Positions 33,426-34,929 of a stretch of DNA of 34,929 bases are shown in pieces. A program made the position numbers and the translations under genes. The stretch comes from Alcaligenaceae bacterium (lineage in GTDB: Bacteria; Pseudomonadota; Gammaproteobacteria; Burkholderiales; Burkholderiaceae_B): assembly GCA_012727555.1 (NCBI GenBank), contig JAAYGT010000060.1, positions 1-34,929 on the forward strand, written 5' to 3'. The notes below the pieces were generated by a model. It was given only the letters and a program-made list of their open reading frames with translations, did no database searches and was not told the origin of the DNA. Each line of letters begins with the position of its first letter. The stretch's first letter is position 1.

Positions 33426-34787
33426 CTAGGCCAGTTCACGCATTTTGGCCATGGCTTCGTCGATGCGGTCCACGGCAATGATTTCAAGCCCTTCGATCGG
33501 CTGACGAGGGGCATTTGCCCTGGGAACAAGTGCCATCCCGAAGCCCAGTTTCGCCGCTTCACGCAAGCGTTCCTGGCCGCGTGGAGCAGGTCGGATCTCG
33601 CCGGCCAGACCGACTTCGCCAAACGCAACCAACCCCTTGGGCAACGGGCGGTTGCCCAAGGACGACATGATGGAGAGCATGACGGCCAGATCGGCGGCGG
33701 GCTCGGTGATTTTGACGCCGCCCACCGCGTTGACAAAGACATCCTGGTCGAAGGTGGCCACGCCGGCATGACGGTTCAACACCGCCAGCAACATGGCCAG
33801 ACGGTTTCCTTCGAGACCAACGGTAAGACGGCGCGGGTTGGGTACGTGAGCGCTGTCGACCAGAGCCTGGATTTCAACCAGTAAAGGCCGGGTGCCCTCC
33901 TGGGTGGCCATGACGCAGGAACCGGGCACGTTCTGGGCATGCTGCGACAGGAACAAGGCTGACGGGTTGGATACCCCCCGCAGGCCGCGATCGGTCATGG
34001 CAAAAACACCGAGTTCATTGACGGCACCGAAGCGGTTCTTGAAAGCACGCACCAGACGGAACGACGAGTGTGTGTCGCCCTCGAAGTACAGCACAGTATC
34101 AACGATGTGTTCAAGCACACGTGGGCCGGCCAGCGTGCCATCTTTGGTGACATGGCCGATCAGAATGATGGTGATGCCCGTTTGTTTGGCCATGCGCGTG
34201 AGCTGTGCGGCACATTCACGTACCTGGGAAACGGACCCGGGCGCCGCCGTGAGACTGGACGAATACAGGGTCTGGATGGAATCGATGACCGCCACACGCG
34301 GCGAATGCTCGCCCAAAGCAGCCAGAATGGCTTCGAGCCGTATTTCAGCCAGCAGTTTCACATTCGCGGTGGCCAGTTCAAGGCGGCGGGCTCGCAGGGC
34401 CACTTGCTGGGCCGATTCCTCGCCCGTGACATACAGCACACTGGAGCGCGATGACAGGGCAACCAGCGCCTGGAGCAACAAGGTGGATTTGCCGATACCC
34501 GGATCGCCGCCGATAAGCACAACGGCGCCGTCAACCAGACCGCCACCGAGAACACGGTCGAACTCGCCAATGCCGGTGGGTTCACGCGGAAATTCACGTG
34601 CATCGATGTCGGCAATGAACTGGACCGGACTGACTGACGCCAACGGTGCGAAACGGTGAGCCGTGACCGGCGCTTCAAGCTGCTCCGACAAGGTGTTCCA
34701 GGCACCGCAGTGCGGGCACTTGCCCACCCATTTGGGACTCGTGGCACCACACTCGGAACAGACATAGGACGTTTTGGCTTTAGCCAT
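33426..34787 (-). CDS. radA: DNA repair protein RadA
   Basis: A 453-residue RecA-like, hexameric helicase that drives branch migration during homologous recombination and repair in the cytoplasm. The N-terminal zinc finger has C10, C13, C24 and C27 (CSEC...CPHC). Walker A is GDPGIGKST (94-102), the RadA-specific KNRFG motif is at 250-254, and the C-terminal Lon-protease-like domain (about 275-450) lacks a protease active site. The length matches the family (about 460). It is followed 8 nt later by the TSUP gene. Upstream, 17 nt away, is the end of a short-chain dehydrogenase gene on the same strand. Confidence 0.96.
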   Translation of the reverse strand: MAKAKTSYVCSECGATSPKWVGKCPHCGAWNTLSEQLEAPVTAHRFAPLASVSPVQFIADIDAREFPREPTGIGEFDRVLGGGLVDGAVVLIGGDPGIGKSTLLLQALVALSSRSSVLYVTGEESAQQVALRARRLELATANVKLLAEIRLEAILAALGEHSPRVAVIDSIQTLYSSSLTAAPGSVSQVRECAAQLTRMAKQTGITIILIGHVTKDGTLAGPRVLEHIVDTVLYFEGDTHSSFRLVRAFKNRFGAVNELGVFAMTDRGLRGVSNPSALFLSQHAQNVPGSCVMATQEGTRPLLVEIQALVDSAHVPNPRRLTVGLEGNRLAMLLAVLNRHAGVATFDQDVFVNAVGGVKITEPAADLAVMLSIMSSLGNRPLPKGLVAFGEVGLAGEIRPAPRGQERLREAAKLGFGMALVPRANAPRQPIEGLEIIAVDRIDEAMAKMRELA

Positions 34788-34804
34788 GCGGGCGCCCCGG
34801 AAGC

Positions 34805-34929
34805 TTAACGATTGACAAGCGTGCCCCCGCCGTCGACACCGAGAATCTGGCCGGTGATGTAGCTGCCGTCGTCCGACAGAAAAAAGGAAACTGCGCCGGC
34901 GACATCGGCAGGTGACGCCAGGCGCCCCA
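34805..34929 (-). CDS. C-terminal end of a short-chain dehydrogenase/reductase (partial)
   Basis: Only the last 40 codons are in the window. They read GRLASPADVAGAVSFFLSDD and then a segment with SYITGQILGVDGGGTLVNR before the TAA (34805-34807). The pattern P-x-D-V-A-x-x-V-x-F-L-S and the SYITGQ-x-x-x-VDGG ending are diagnostic for the FabG-like SDR family of NAD(P)-dependent oxidoreductases. The catalytic Tyr-x-x-x-Lys lies outside the window. The stop is 17 nt before the radA ATG. Specific substrate cannot be given. Confidence 0.88.
   Translation of the reverse strand, partial: GRLASPADVAGAVSFFLSDDGSYITGQILGVDGGGTLVNR

Overview
The window looks like a chromosomal stretch of a Gram-negative betaproteobacterium, most likely order Burkholderiales and plausibly family Alcaligenaceae (Bordetella and relatives). 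This rests on the gene set (classical ArgA, RNase G, MsbA, KdkA, PotFGHI, DnaE next to LPS-core-type glycosyltransferases), on the protein sequences, and on a moderately high G+C content. It is inference from gene content, with no database search. No rRNA, tRNA, CRISPR array, prophage or insertion sequence was seen. All recognised genes look intact, except one that runs off the right edge.

Layout, left to right. 1-328: a structured inverted-repeat element (copy A) and a short tandem repeat, then rng on the plus strand in a noticeably A+T-richer stretch. 2088-4520 (minus): a small lipoprotein and the lipid A flippase msbA. 4722-6723 (plus): three overlapping genes encoding a GT9/heptosyltransferase-like enzyme, a YdcF/ElyC-type membrane protein and a small YkgJ-type cysteine-cluster protein. 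6830-21630: a 15-kb run of minus-strand genes, read from right to left as hrpA, dnaE, GT4, polysaccharide deacetylase, GT2, GT4, then a 402-bp gap holding copy B of the structured element, then a second deacetylase, a GT4 and a PhzF-family enzyme. 21708-23443 (plus): argA and yggX, convergent with phoU. 23500-34929 (all minus): phoU, rpiA, an ArsC/Spx-like protein, the polyamine ABC transporter potI-potH-potG-potF, kdkA, a large FtsX-type permease, a TSUP exporter, radA and the end of a short-chain dehydrogenase gene.

How the genes work together. Envelope assembly is the main theme: MsbA flips lipid A-core, the GT9, GT4 and GT2 enzymes and two deacetylases probably build and trim LPS core or another surface glycan, KdkA phosphorylates Kdo, and the YdcF-like protein belongs to a family tied to envelope carrier lipid. 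The other genes are housekeeping: RNA processing (RNase G, HrpA), replication and repair (DnaE, RadA), arginine and pentose metabolism (ArgA, RpiA), phosphate signalling (PhoU), iron/oxidative protection (YggX) and polyamine uptake (PotFGHI). Many neighbours overlap by 1-4 nt (ATGA or TAATG), indicating translational coupling.

The most unusual signal is the pair of related, strongly folded intergenic elements at 1-190 (plus) and 9652-9867 (minus). They share conserved single-stranded blocks, while several stems differ in sequence but keep pairing through compensatory changes. Each lies just upstream of, and in the same direction as, a coding gene. I do not recognise the family. It could be a dispersed structured RNA or a REP/MITE-like palindromic repeat.
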